Below are positions 29,829-38,634 of a stretch of DNA of 64,000 nt, one piece after another. The translations under genes and the position numbers were made by a program. Origin of the DNA: Algoriphagus resistens (GTDB lineage: Bacteria; Bacteroidota; Bacteroidia; Cytophagales; Cyclobacteriaceae); assembly GCF_001442615.1 (NCBI RefSeq), contig NZ_LMXN01000009.1:124001-188000 (forward strand). Reading direction: 5' to 3'. The notes beneath the pieces were generated by a model. The model was given only the letters and a program-made list of their open reading frames with translations. It was not told where the DNA came from and searched no databases. Each line of letters starts with the position of its first letter. Within the stretch, counting starts at the first letter, position 1.

Positions 29829-30263
29829 ATGTATCTTTCGATTATCCCCACTGTTTTGCTGGCTTTAGTACTGCAAACCACCCAGATTAATTTTCAGCAG
29901 CTTATTGGCACTTGGCAATTGGTACGCTTTGATGCCATGGATCAATTGAGAAATTCTCCCCAGTATAAAAATGCTGATGCAACTATGCGTGCTGGATTAG
30001 AGTACAAGATCCAAAACCGACTTGAAAATACAGTCTATAAATTTGTGCCTGGGGACAGTTTGAAATTTACGGATTATGTGAGACAGGAAGTGGTCCAGAA
30101 GCTGGCGAAAATAAAAATCAGTTCCGAAAATGTATTGACTATAGATACAGGGACGCAAACAAGAGAAGCTAAAATCTTAGAATTTAGCAATGATCGTATG
30201 GTACTGGAACCGATCAGTGATAAACCTGGATCAGGAAAACTGGTATTTGAAAGAATCAATTAG
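29829..30263 (+). CDS. Exported lipocalin-like hypothetical protein
   Basis: 144 residues. A hydrophobic N-terminus (residues 1-18) looks like a signal peptide. The following LIGTWQLVRFDAM is the first strand of lipocalin-like domains such as DUF4488-type proteins. The rest alternates short strands and ends SGKLVFERIN. No ligand can be inferred. It is followed by a hairpin and a long T run. Confidence 0.6.
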   Translation: MYLSIIPTVLLALVLQTTQINFQQLIGTWQLVRFDAMDQLRNSPQYKNADATMRAGLEYKIQNRLENTVYKFVPGDSLKFTDYVRQEVVQKLAKIKISSENVLTIDTGTQTREAKILEFSNDRMVLEPISDKPGSGKLVFERIN

Positions 30264-30288
30264 AAAAATAAGAATCACTAGTCAAAAG

Positions 30289-30337
30289 GTTATGAGCTGT
30301 CAGGTGATCTGATAACTCATTTTTTTTTTTTTTTTTT
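30289..30337 (+). terminator. Terminator-like hairpin with an 18-base T run
   Basis: Short pairing segments, GTTAT / ATAAC with CAG / CTG inside, precede an unbroken run of 18 thymines at 30320-30337. It lies 26 bases after the lipocalin-like gene. The stem is weak, but the T run is the longest homopolymer in the window. Its exact length may vary between cells or be a sequencing artefact. Confidence 0.6.
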
Positions 30338-30525
30338 CACCGGGATTTTTCCACCGCTGACCATAGGGAAGTAGGCTCTGCCGTATTGCTGATATTGGGG
30401 TTAGTATTCCCCAAGGTAATTCTTTATTGCCACGAGATTTAAAGTTCAAAAGGGGTATAAGATCAGTGAGGGCAGTTGGTATGGTTTTGTAGCACTTTTT
30501 ATTGAACCATCAACCACTAAATGCT

Positions 30526-30690
30526 ATGATACGCTGGATATTGATTTTCTTAGTAATTGCACTTATTGCTGCAGTTTTGGGATTTGGAGGAATAGCCGCC
30601 GGAGCAGCTTCTATCGCCCAAATTATCTTCTATATTTTCTTGATTTTGCTAGTGATTTCCTTAGTAATGCATCTTTTCAGGAGAACCTGA
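30526..30690 (+). CDS. DUF1328 small membrane protein
   Basis: 54 residues from the ATG at 30526; a longer frame from a TTG at 30502 is not needed. Two membrane segments flank a Gly/Ala-rich turn, [14 protein letters not shown]. Length and sequence match the DUF1328 (YtjA-like) family of small inner-membrane proteins, often linked with stress responses. Function unknown. Confidence 0.85.
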   Translation: MIRWILIFLVIALIAAVLGFGGIAAGAASIAQIIFYIFLILLVISLVMHLFRRT

Positions 30691-30779
30691 TTTGTAGAAA
30701 AGAAAACAAGAGCAATCTATTGGTCGCACCATACCTAATCAATAGGATTGGTGCTACTTTAAAAACAATATCCATTACT

Positions 30780-31502
30780 ATGAGCCTAAAACCTATTGTC
30801 CCAACGGTAATAGAAGAAAAATCTAAACGAGGGGTTATCCTAGATAGCTTATTGCAGGGATTTTTAATCTTACTGCCGATCACTATTGTTTTGATTCTTG
30901 TTTCGATTGTTTTCAATTTTATTTTTGGGATAGTAGCACCTATTAGCTCAGCTTTGGACTCAGGAGCTGACGAACCTCATTGGTTGATCAATTTTCTTTC
31001 GCTTGCTATATTTTGTGCCTTTGTATTCTTTATAGGACTGCTAGTCAGAAATAAAGTAGGAAGGGTTTATTTCAAAAGCTTTGAAAGGAAATATCTTACC
31101 AAAATCCCTCTTTACAACTTAATTCACCAGACAGTATATCAGTTTGTAGGACTAAAAAAGCTTCCATTTTCGGAAGTTGTGCTTCTGGATCCATTTAGGT
31201 CAGGAACTATGATGACTGGGTTTATAACAGATCAAATTGATGAAAAACTCTATACTGTTTTTGTACCTACAGCTCCTAATCCTACCAACGGCAACATTTA
31301 TCACGTGCCGAAAGAGTTGATAACTTTTTTGAGTGTAAGTACACAAGATGCTATGCGTACGGTTATGGGTATGGGAACAGGTACGGCCAGTATGTTAGCT
31401 GGCATCGACCTTTCGGAGATAATCACTGAGGGCAGTGCTCAGCAAATCAAAAAAAGCCAACCAGATGATAGCCTGGATGGAATGCCGCCTCTTCCTGTTT
31501 AG
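30780..31502 (+). CDS. DUF502 family membrane protein
   Basis: 240 residues from the ATG at 30780. Two N-terminal transmembrane helices (about 24-50 and 70-95) are followed by a soluble DUF502 domain with the typical KIPLYNLIHQTVYQ and GFITD blocks. The PTAPNPTNGNIYHVP region is another family hallmark. These proteins are conserved in bacteria and plants (COV-like) and act in membranes with unknown mechanism. It follows the DUF1328 gene by 89 bases. Confidence 0.88.
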   Translation: MSLKPIVPTVIEEKSKRGVILDSLLQGFLILLPITIVLILVSIVFNFIFGIVAPISSALDSGADEPHWLINFLSLAIFCAFVFFIGLLVRNKVGRVYFKSFERKYLTKIPLYNLIHQTVYQFVGLKKLPFSEVVLLDPFRSGTMMTGFITDQIDEKLYTVFVPTAPNPTNGNIYHVPKELITFLSVSTQDAMRTVMGMGTGTASMLAGIDLSEIITEGSAQQIKKSQPDDSLDGMPPLPV

Positions 31503-31622
31503 GTACTTTATCCAGAACCTTTAAAATAAGCCAGATTTGCAAGAAATTGGATATTAATAATCCGAAGCATCGCTTTTCGAGAAGTAAGATGGATTAACCT
31601 ATAATTGAAAAAACCAAAGTTC

Positions 31623-31952
31623 TCAATGGGATGAAACGAATTTTAAGCCAATGATAGATCCTATAAGCGTTGCCATAAAAAAAAGCCGCCAGAATTCTGC
31701 TGACTCCTTGAACACAAAAATCCCTACTAAGACTGTGCCTACCGCACCTATTCCTGTCCAAACTGCATAGGCTGTTCCGATAGGAAGCGTTTGAGTGGCT
31801 TTGATCAGTAGGAGCATGCTGATTGTCAGGCAAATGACAAAACCGGCATACCAACCATAGACTGCCATTCCCGTCGCATGTTTAGCTTTGCCTAAACATG
31901 AAGCAAAACCTACTTCAAATAATCCGCCGATGATCAATAATATCCAGTTCAT
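31623..31952 (-). CDS. sugE: SMR family exporter, SugE/Gdx type
   Basis: 109 residues with four membrane helices. The essential glutamate is Glu13 (GGLFEVGFA), and the LPIGTAYAVWTGIGAVG block in helix 3 is closer to SugE/Gdx guanidinium exporters than to EmrE multidrug pumps. SugE members export guanidinium as homodimers with dual topology. I looked for a guanidine riboswitch upstream and saw none. The gene stands alone. Confidence 0.9.
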   Translation of the reverse strand: MNWILLIIGGLFEVGFASCLGKAKHATGMAVYGWYAGFVICLTISMLLLIKATQTLPIGTAYAVWTGIGAVGTVLVGIFVFKESAEFWRLFFMATLIGSIIGLKFVSSH

Positions 31953-32087
31953 TGTGAATGAGGGGTTTCAGGAATTTTACAGGTGTGCAAAGATAGAAAA
32001 ACGCAGGATGCTATAAGATGGTTAGGCTACAAACAATCTGAAAGGCTATTTTTTAGAATCGAGATAATGATTTTAGGGTGATTAAAC

Positions 32088-32687
32088 TCAAAATATTTCA
32101 ATTTGCTCCTTTAACAATCGGAAACTCTTCCTATGCCAGATGCAGTCTCCGTGATCCTCGATTCCTGATCTATGCGCTTTGGTAGGGTAGCCAGCATTAT
32201 GCTCCCAGGCGTAATGGGGAAACTCTGCGGCAAGATTTTCCATGAATCTGTCTCTATAGACTTTGGCAAGGATAGATGCCGCCGCGATGCTTGCATATTT
32301 TCCGTCACCCTTGATAACGCAGGTATAGGGTAGGCGAAGAGTAGATTTGAAGCGGTTACCATCAATAAGCAGATGTTCAGGCTGGATTTTAAGACCTTGA
32401 ACTGCTCGGGTCATAGCCAGAAAGGAGGCATTCAGAATGTTGATTTTGTCAATTTCAGCCACACTCGATTCGGCAATTTGCCAACAAAGCGCTTTGTCTT
32501 TGATTTCTTCAATTAGGTCTTCCCGCTGCTTTTTGCCTAGCTTCTTTGAGTCATTGATCCAAGGATTGGCATAATCGGCAGGCAAAATCACCGCAGCAGC
32601 TACTACAGGTCCAGCCAGACAGCCTCTTCCCACTTCATCACATCCTGCTTCTATTCTGTTAGCTTCTAAAAAGGGTTTTAGAATCAT
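32088..32687 (-). CDS. rnhB: Ribonuclease HII
   Basis: 199 residues, normal length. The first catalytic acids are in CDEVGRGCLAGP (Asp17, Glu18), then NDSKKLGKKQR and HLLIDGN with the third acid. The YASIAAASILAKVYRD block carries the substrate-binding and catalytic tail residues. It removes ribonucleotides from DNA and RNA-DNA hybrids. Its start overlaps the end of the GH63-like gene by 29 bases, so the two share a transcript. Confidence 0.97.
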   Translation of the reverse strand: MILKPFLEANRIEAGCDEVGRGCLAGPVVAAAVILPADYANPWINDSKKLGKKQREDLIEEIKDKALCWQIAESSVAEIDKINILNASFLAMTRAVQGLKIQPEHLLIDGNRFKSTLRLPYTCVIKGDGKYASIAAASILAKVYRDRFMENLAAEFPHYAWEHNAGYPTKAHRSGIEDHGDCIWHRKSFRLLKEQIEIF

Positions 32688-35334
32688 GGTGCTGTTCTTC
32701 TCTGATTTTGTGAAATTTATGAATCATCTCAGCCACCAAACCTGTCCAGCCTGTCTGGTGAGATGCACCCAAGCCTGCGCCAGAGTCTCCATGGAAATAC
32801 TCATAAAAAAGAATGTAGTCCCTGAAATGCGGATCTTCCTGAAACTTTTTATGGCTGGCTCTATATACAGGCCTATTACCATTTTCGTCCTTCATAAAAA
32901 TCCGCATGCAGCGGAGTGATAATTCTTTGGCAATGATATCCATAGTCATGTACTTGCCCGAGCCCGTAGGATATTCAATAGAGAAGTCTCCTCCATAGTA
33001 GAAGTCAAACTTCTTCAGTGACTCAATAAGCAGGAAGTTGATAGGAAACCAAATCGGGCCTCTCCAGTTGGAATTTCCGCCAAACATGACCGTATCAGAT
33101 TCGCCTGGAGTGTATTTTACGGAGAGGGTTTCTCCTCCGATTTTCATCGTGTATGGATTTTTTTCGTGGTATTTGGACAGCGACCTAATCCCATAATCAC
33201 TCAGGAATTCATCGGAATCCAACATTTTCTGCAAAACACTTTTCATCCTATGTCCTCTCAAAAGTGAAAATAGCCTACGCTTGTCATAGCCTGGCTGTAT
33301 CCAGCTGGATACAAGAGCTGCCAACTTAGGCTTTTCTCTAAGGAAAAAATCCAGCCGTTTTTTGAACTCCGGAAGGTTTGCAAAGAGATCTTCCCGGATG
33401 GGTTCCACTGCGAAAAGAGGGATTAGGCCTACAATAGAGCGTACTTTCATTTTGCTGGGCTCTTTGCCTGGAATATGAAAGACATCATAGAAGAAATTGT
33501 CTTCATCATCCCACAGGGAAATGTGCTCCTCGGAGATATTACTCATAGCCCCGGCAATGTAAAGAAAGTGCTCAAGAAACTTGGTTGCAGTGAATTGATA
33601 GACCGTATTGAACTCGCATAGATCAAGTGAAATACGGAGTAAGTTCAAAGAAAACATGGCCATCCAAGAGGTAGCATCAGCTTGTTCCAGTTTGCCGTGG
33701 TATTTCTGTGCATGGCTTCTATCGAATACAGATATATTATCCAGGCCAAGGAATCCACCTTCAAATATATTTTTGCCATCGCTATCTTTCTGATTGACCC
33801 ACCAGGTAAAATTTAGCATCAATTTGTGCAGCGCCCTTTCCAGAAACTCATGATCGCCTACACCATTATTTGCTTTTTTATCAATCTGAAAGACCCGCTG
33901 GACTGCATAGGCATGCACAGGTGGGTTTACATCCGAGAAATTCCATTCATAGGCAGGAATTTGCCCATTTGGGTGCATATACCATTCATTTAACAAAACA
34001 AGTAGCTGGTCTTTAGCGAATTCTGGGTCTATTCTGGCAATTGGGATGGCATGAAAAGCCAGATCCCAGGCTGCATACCATGGATATTCCCATTTATCAG
34101 GCATAGAGATGATATCATAATTTTGCAGGTGACGCCAATTGCTATTTCTGCCTTTTTTTCGGGCCAGAGGTGGGACGTACCGGCCTGTATCGCCTTCCAG
34201 CCAGCGCTCAACATCATAGTAATAGAATTGCTTTGACCACATCATACCTGCATAAGCCTGTCGCTGGATATTTACTAAATCATCGTCAGTCACCCGTTCC
34301 TGGAGCGCCGCATAGAATTCATCCGCTTCAGTTTTGCGCTGCTCAAGGCATGTATCACAGATTTCTAGGGGGCTATCTTCCTCCTGATGCTGAAGTCTTA
34401 GCTTTACTTGTCTGCTTTCCCCCGCTGGAATGGTGATCTCATAGATAGCGGCTGCCTTTGTCCCTTGATCGGCAGGATTGATGTGACTGGTGTCACCCTG
34501 GACAACAAAGTCGTTGATCGCATCCTTTAGAAATTTTTTCTCATTTCCAATGTTATAGATTCGTTCACGATTGGTTTCATTGTCACAAAATTTCAGATCA
34601 GGATTTCCATCAAACGTGATAGAATAATTTCCTGACTTTGGATTGAAAGCTTTGATGGTATTGTTACTGGTCTTGGTGAGTTTGGGCATAAAGGGTTCGT
34701 GCCCGGTAAACCAATTCTTGCGAAACCAAAGGGTAGGCATCACCCAGATTTTGGCTTCTTCGGGACCCCGATTGTGAATCGTAGCTACCGCAACGATGTC
34801 TTCTATATCTTGCTTTGCATACTCGATAAAGATGTCAAAGTATTTATCCTCATCAAAAATCCCTGTATCTATCAGCTCATATTCAGGATCTAATTTACTT
34901 CTCCTGCTATTTTCTTCTAAGAGATTTTGATATGGAAATTCTGCTTGAGGATACTTATAAAGCATCTTCATGTAGCTGTGCGTAGGGGTGGAGTCCAGGT
35001 AATAATAGATTTCCTTTACATCCTCCCCGTGGTTGCCCTGATTACCGGTCAACCCGTATAAACGCTCTTTAATAAAAGGATCCTTTCCATTCCAAAAAGC
35101 CCAGGCCAGACAAAATTTCTGCTTATAGTCAGAAATCCCACCGATTCCTTCCTCTCCCCATCGGTAAGCTTTGCTACGGGCATCGTCATGGGTTACATTT
35201 TCCCAAGCCGAACCATCAGGACTATAATCTTCTCTTACTGTTCCCCATTGTCTTTCGGTGAGGTATGGCCCCCATTTCTTCCAATGTTTGATGCGGTTCC
35301 TATCTTCTTGTAATCGTATATTTTCAGCGGACAT
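32659..35334 (-). CDS. GH63-like glucosidase (mannosylglycerate hydrolase / MGH1 type)
   Basis: 891 residues from the ATG at 35334 (MSAENIRLQEDRNR); a start at 35370 adds 12 residues. The N-terminal region carries WGPYLTERQWGTVREDYS and GNHGEDVKEIYYYLDSTPTH, which define this family of long (alpha/alpha)6-barrel glucosidases. The C-terminal barrel ends with FGGNSNWRGPIWFPINFLL. There is no signal peptide, so the enzyme is cytoplasmic. Relatives cleave alpha-glucosides or glucosylglycerate and mannosylglycerate solutes, which suggests a storage or compatible-solute substrate; the exact one is unknown. Confidence 0.9.
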   Translation of the reverse strand: MSAENIRLQEDRNRIKHWKKWGPYLTERQWGTVREDYSPDGSAWENVTHDDARSKAYRWGEEGIGGISDYKQKFCLAWAFWNGKDPFIKERLYGLTGNQGNHGEDVKEIYYYLDSTPTHSYMKMLYKYPQAEFPYQNLLEENSRRSKLDPEYELIDTGIFDEDKYFDIFIEYAKQDIEDIVAVATIHNRGPEEAKIWVMPTLWFRKNWFTGHEPFMPKLTKTSNNTIKAFNPKSGNYSITFDGNPDLKFCDNETNRERIYNIGNEKKFLKDAINDFVVQGDTSHINPADQGTKAAAIYEITIPAGESRQVKLRLQHQEEDSPLEICDTCLEQRKTEADEFYAALQERVTDDDLVNIQRQAYAGMMWSKQFYYYDVERWLEGDTGRYVPPLARKKGRNSNWRHLQNYDIISMPDKWEYPWYAAWDLAFHAIPIARIDPEFAKDQLLVLLNEWYMHPNGQIPAYEWNFSDVNPPVHAYAVQRVFQIDKKANNGVGDHEFLERALHKLMLNFTWWVNQKDSDGKNIFEGGFLGLDNISVFDRSHAQKYHGKLEQADATSWMAMFSLNLLRISLDLCEFNTVYQFTATKFLEHFLYIAGAMSNISEEHISLWDDEDNFFYDVFHIPGKEPSKMKVRSIVGLIPLFAVEPIREDLFANLPEFKKRLDFFLREKPKLAALVSSWIQPGYDKRRLFSLLRGHRMKSVLQKMLDSDEFLSDYGIRSLSKYHEKNPYTMKIGGETLSVKYTPGESDTVMFGGNSNWRGPIWFPINFLLIESLKKFDFYYGGDFSIEYPTGSGKYMTMDIIAKELSLRCMRIFMKDENGNRPVYRASHKKFQEDPHFRDYILFYEYFHGDSGAGLGASHQTGWTGLVAEMIHKFHKIREEQHHDSKTLFRS

Positions 35335-35577
35335 GTAAATTCTCTCTAGGGCAATCCTCGAAATTATCAATTTCTATTAATTATCACTCGATAAACCTAG
35401 ATCCGTTTAGAGTTTCGGAGGTTCTTTTTATGATTTATCAATTAATTCCCATTTCCTTTAAATGGATGAAGGTTCTGAAAATCAGGATTTTTACCCGTTT
35501 TGGATAGTTAAATTGATGACTTAGCTCACTATTGGTCTGCTTGAACCTTCTTTTTATAAAAATTAGCGTTAATTTTT

Positions 35578-35621
35578 TCATCTACATTTGTAGATGAAGT
35601 TTTTTATTCTACATTTGTAGA
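35578..35621 (+). promoter_or_regulatory. Twin BlaI-type operators overlying the blaI promoter
   Basis: Operator 1, TCATCTACA-TT-TGTAGATGA (35578-35597), is a perfect 9-bp dyad. Operator 2, TCTACA-TT-TGTAGA (35608-35621), is a perfect 6-bp dyad with the same core. Both contain TACAnnTGTA, the known BlaI/MecI operator core. The TTTG of operator 1 (35587-35590) and the TACATTTG of operator 2 (35610-35617) are exactly 19 bases apart, matching the Bacteroidota promoter TTTG-N19-TAnnTTTG. Transcription would begin near 35623, about 20 bases before the blaI ATG. Repressor binding would cover both promoter boxes. Confidence 0.85.
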
Positions 35622-35641
35622 TGAAAATTAACTGATCGACT

Positions 35642-36010
35642 ATGAAATTATCCAGAGCAGAGGAGGAATTGATGAACCATTTGTGGCGACTAAAACGGGC
35701 TTTTATGAAGGATCTTATGGAAGCTTATCCAGATCCCAAACCTGCTTCCACCACTATTTCCACACTATTGAAGCGTATGCAGGACAAGGATTTTGTGGGA
35801 TATGAAGCGAATGGGAAGCTCCGTGAATATTTTCCACTGGTGACAAAAGAAAATTATTTTTCAAAGCACCTAAAAGGCCTGATCAAAAACTTCTTTAATG
35901 ATTCACCTGCACAGTTCGCTTCTTTTTTTACGAAAAAGGCAGAACTCTCCGAAGAGGAGTTATTGCACCTGAAGAGTATCATTGATGACCAGCTAAATCA
36001 GAAAAAATGA
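35642..36010 (+). CDS. blaI: BlaI/MecI/CopY family transcriptional repressor
   Basis: 122 residues. The N-terminal winged helix shows SRAEEELMNHLWRLKRAFMKDL and the recognition region PASTTISTLLKRMQDKDFV. The C-terminal helices form the dimer region with the usual protease-sensitive linker near residue 90-100. It should bind the two dyads directly upstream and repress its own operon. Its stop overlaps the ATG of the M56 peptidase gene by 4 bases, the standard blaI-blaR arrangement. No beta-lactamase gene is adjacent, so the regulon is elsewhere or is the pair itself. Confidence 0.95.
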   Translation: MKLSRAEEELMNHLWRLKRAFMKDLMEAYPDPKPASTTISTLLKRMQDKDFVGYEANGKLREYFPLVTKENYFSKHLKGLIKNFFNDSPAQFASFFTKKAELSEEELLHLKSIIDDQLNQKK

Positions 36011-38616
36011 TCCCATACCTAATCAAATCCGTAGCGTGCCTACTTATTTTGCTGTTGGTGCATCGATTGCTTTTACAGCGGGAGACCATGCACAGATTCA
36101 ACCGATTCTTTCTCTTGTTTTCGGTAGTTGCATCCTTTCTTATTCCAGCTTTTACGATTGAGGTTACTGAGACAGTAGAAAAGGGACAATTTGTGAAAGA
36201 GCCAGTCCAACTAATTGCTGAGGAAAGTTACTATGAACCTATTACTGAAACGCAAATTGATGAAGCTGTCCCAGTCGCAACAATAGAAGAAGCCCAAACT
36301 CAATTTAATTGGGAATACCTATTATTTGGGCTTTACGGGCTGATTTCAATCATTTTCTTATATCGATTTGTACGCAATATTAAGATTTTGGTCAATAAAA
36401 TCCAGCGAAATATTAAGATCAATTATCGTGGTCAAACGCTCGTGCTACTGAAGGAGGATTCCCTTCCTTTTTCCTTCCTCAAGTACATTTTTGTAGCAGA
36501 ATCAGATCTGGAGGATGGCAAATTCACAGATGCAGTTTTTACACATGAATGTGCACATGTCGAAGAAAAACACAGTTGGGATAATCTTTTCCTGGAAATA
36601 CTGCTTGTGCCGTTTTGGTTTCATCCCGGCTTGCACTGGGCCAAGGCTAGTATCAAGCTAAATCATGAATTTATAGCTGACGAAGTGGCTTTGCGTAGCA
36701 CTCCCTTAGAGAAATACGAGAGCCAACTACTTGCTATGATGCTTTCTGAGCAGAAATATGGCTTGGCTAGTAGCTTGAATTTTTCATTGACCAAAAAACG
36801 ATTTGAAATGATGAAGAGAAAATCAGTAGGCGGAAATAGTTGGATCAAATTATTAGTCCTAGTACCGATACTGGGTGCCTTGGTGTACTTTTTCAGTGAA
36901 CGGGTAGCGGCGAGTCAGGAAGGTATAAACGGACTGAGCGAAGTGTATATAAACAGGTCAAACCAACTTTATTTAGAAGAAACGGATTTTGACTTGACCT
37001 TTACGCTAAGACCAAATGGTGAAATTCTTTATAAAAGCGAATTGTATGGTTTGGGATCAGTAAAAGAGCTGATTCTTGAGACTGAAAACTCATTGGATGC
37101 TGTAAAAATTAATTTGGTGACAGAGCCCGGGATTTCAATGGGAGATTTGAGCGATTTTAAAGCAGTTTTAAGAGACTTGGATATTCGACGAGTTCATTAC
37201 GTTGACTCCGGGAGAAAAGCAGGTGAGGCTCAGGAGGAACAGAAAGCAAAACTTTACAGCGGTGTTGGATTTCTTGTATATGCTGATAAAATGCATTATG
37301 AAAACAAAAATTACTCGGAGCTCACAGATAAAGAGCGGTCTATGTTATTATCACCACCTTTGCCACCTCCAGGAATAAAAGAAGATAGTACAGTTGCACC
37401 TTCTTTTGAGAATGAAAGGGAAAATGATGTTTCTAAAATTCCCCACAACGCATTTGCTCCTAATGTCGACCCTTATTTAACCTACAATTTATTTACTGAG
37501 TCATATGTAGAAGAAGTGACAAGGCTAAAAAATGCTAAAGGAACGATTACTATTACACCTGCTGCGATTTGGTTAGTGGATCTTTCAAAATATGCTGATC
37601 CAGTAAGCTACTTTTCTCAAAAGTTAACCGAATATGATAACCTGAGAAATGGCAAACCTCATTACATTAATAAATCCGCAAAGGAGCAAGCAATAGTTGA
37701 TGCGTTGTTTTATGAATTAACAGCAATATATTTCCAGTTTGACAAAGGAATGAGATCAGAATTATCGTCACTTCTGGGTTTTCCATATTATCCTTTGAAT
37801 CCTCCATATTATCCTTATATCAAGCTAGTTAAGGATGGGGAAATATATTACAAAGACTATGATCAATTGAATGACGATGAGCGAAAGTTAGTACCACCAC
37901 CACCGCCAGCACTACCAGCTAGGAAAACTACTGATGCAACAAAAAATCCTGCTGATTACAAGCGAACTAATCCTGTTGTCGATCAGAAAAATGTAACAGC
38001 AAGCAAATGGCCTCCCGCAGTAAAAGCTGCCAGAATACAGCAGGATTTACAATCCTATATAGATGCCCATGCAGCCTACGAAAAGCTTCGAAAGCAAGCT
38101 CCGCATTTTGTAAAGAGAAGCAAAGCTGAGCAGGATAAGCTCTCAAAAATGTACTCGGATTTGGGGAGTATGTATCTCCAGGTTACATTCCATGACAAGC
38201 CTAAGGTAAAGCGACCTGTTCAACCTTTTGTGCCATACATAAAATTGGAATCGAATGGCGAAGTATATTACAAAAGGGGAAGGGATCTAACTGCTGAAGA
38301 GCTTAGTAAATTTCCTCCGCCGCCTCCGCCACCTACACCTGAAGAACAAGTAGAGGCTTACAAAAAAGTCTTTTATAATTATGAGTTGATGCGAAACAAA
38401 GGTAGAAACGATGCTTCCCTATCCATGGAAGAGCGTAAAGCTATGTTTATAATGTACAACGAGCTCCAGGTGAGATTTCTCTCTATGGGCACTTCAGAAA
38501 GGAGACAAGTGAAAATGGTCAATTTCCCTTACTACCAAGTAGAAGAAGATGGTAAGGAGGTTTTCAAAGCTGTAAGTGAGCTCACTCCAGAGCAAAGAGC
38601 TTTCCACAACTGTTAG
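36007..38616 (+). CDS. BlaR1-like M56 family membrane metallopeptidase with repeated proline-rich C-terminus
   Basis: 869 residues. Four membrane helices lie near 3-22, 33-50, 103-120 and 281-298. The cytoplasmic zinc peptidase loop carries HECAH (residues 180-184) and the third ligand Glu221 in NHEFIADEVALR, all intact. After the last helix the extracytoplasmic part holds repeats of a unit PYIKL-x-GE(V/I)YYK-(x)-L-x-E followed by a run of prolines. Copies start near 420 (degenerate), 603, 743 and 841, and are separated by helical segments of 60-100 residues. On sensing an envelope signal it should cleave BlaI. The repeat region replaces the penicillin-binding sensor of true BlaR1, so the signal is probably not a beta-lactam. 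Confidence 0.92.
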   Translation: MIPYLIKSVACLLILLLVHRLLLQRETMHRFNRFFLLFSVVASFLIPAFTIEVTETVEKGQFVKEPVQLIAEESYYEPITETQIDEAVPVATIEEAQTQFNWEYLLFGLYGLISIIFLYRFVRNIKILVNKIQRNIKINYRGQTLVLLKEDSLPFSFLKYIFVAESDLEDGKFTDAVFTHECAHVEEKHSWDNLFLEILLVPFWFHPGLHWAKASIKLNHEFIADEVALRSTPLEKYESQLLAMMLSEQKYGLASSLNFSLTKKRFEMMKRKSVGGNSWIKLLVLVPILGALVYFFSERVAASQEGINGLSEVYINRSNQLYLEETDFDLTFTLRPNGEILYKSELYGLGSVKELILETENSLDAVKINLVTEPGISMGDLSDFKAVLRDLDIRRVHYVDSGRKAGEAQEEQKAKLYSGVGFLVYADKMHYENKNYSELTDKERSMLLSPPLPPPGIKEDSTVAPSFENERENDVSKIPHNAFAPNVDPYLTYNLFTESYVEEVTRLKNAKGTITITPAAIWLVDLSKYADPVSYFSQKLTEYDNLRNGKPHYINKSAKEQAIVDALFYELTAIYFQFDKGMRSELSSLLGFPYYPLNPPYYPYIKLVKDGEIYYKDYDQLNDDERKLVPPPPPALPARKTTDATKNPADYKRTNPVVDQKNVTASKWPPAVKAARIQQDLQSYIDAHAAYEKLRKQAPHFVKRSKAEQDKLSKMYSDLGSMYLQVTFHDKPKVKRPVQPFVPYIKLESNGEVYYKRGRDLTAEELSKFPPPPPPPTPEEQVEAYKKVFYNYELMRNKGRNDASLSMEERKAMFIMYNELQVRFLSMGTSERRQVKMVNFPYYQVEEDGKEVFKAVSELTPEQRAFHNC

Positions 38617-38634
38617 CGTGTCTGGCTTATTAGA

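Noticed and set aside
31953..32087. Guanidine riboswitch upstream of the SugE-type gene
   Set aside because: No matching conserved loop or stem pattern was found in the leader.
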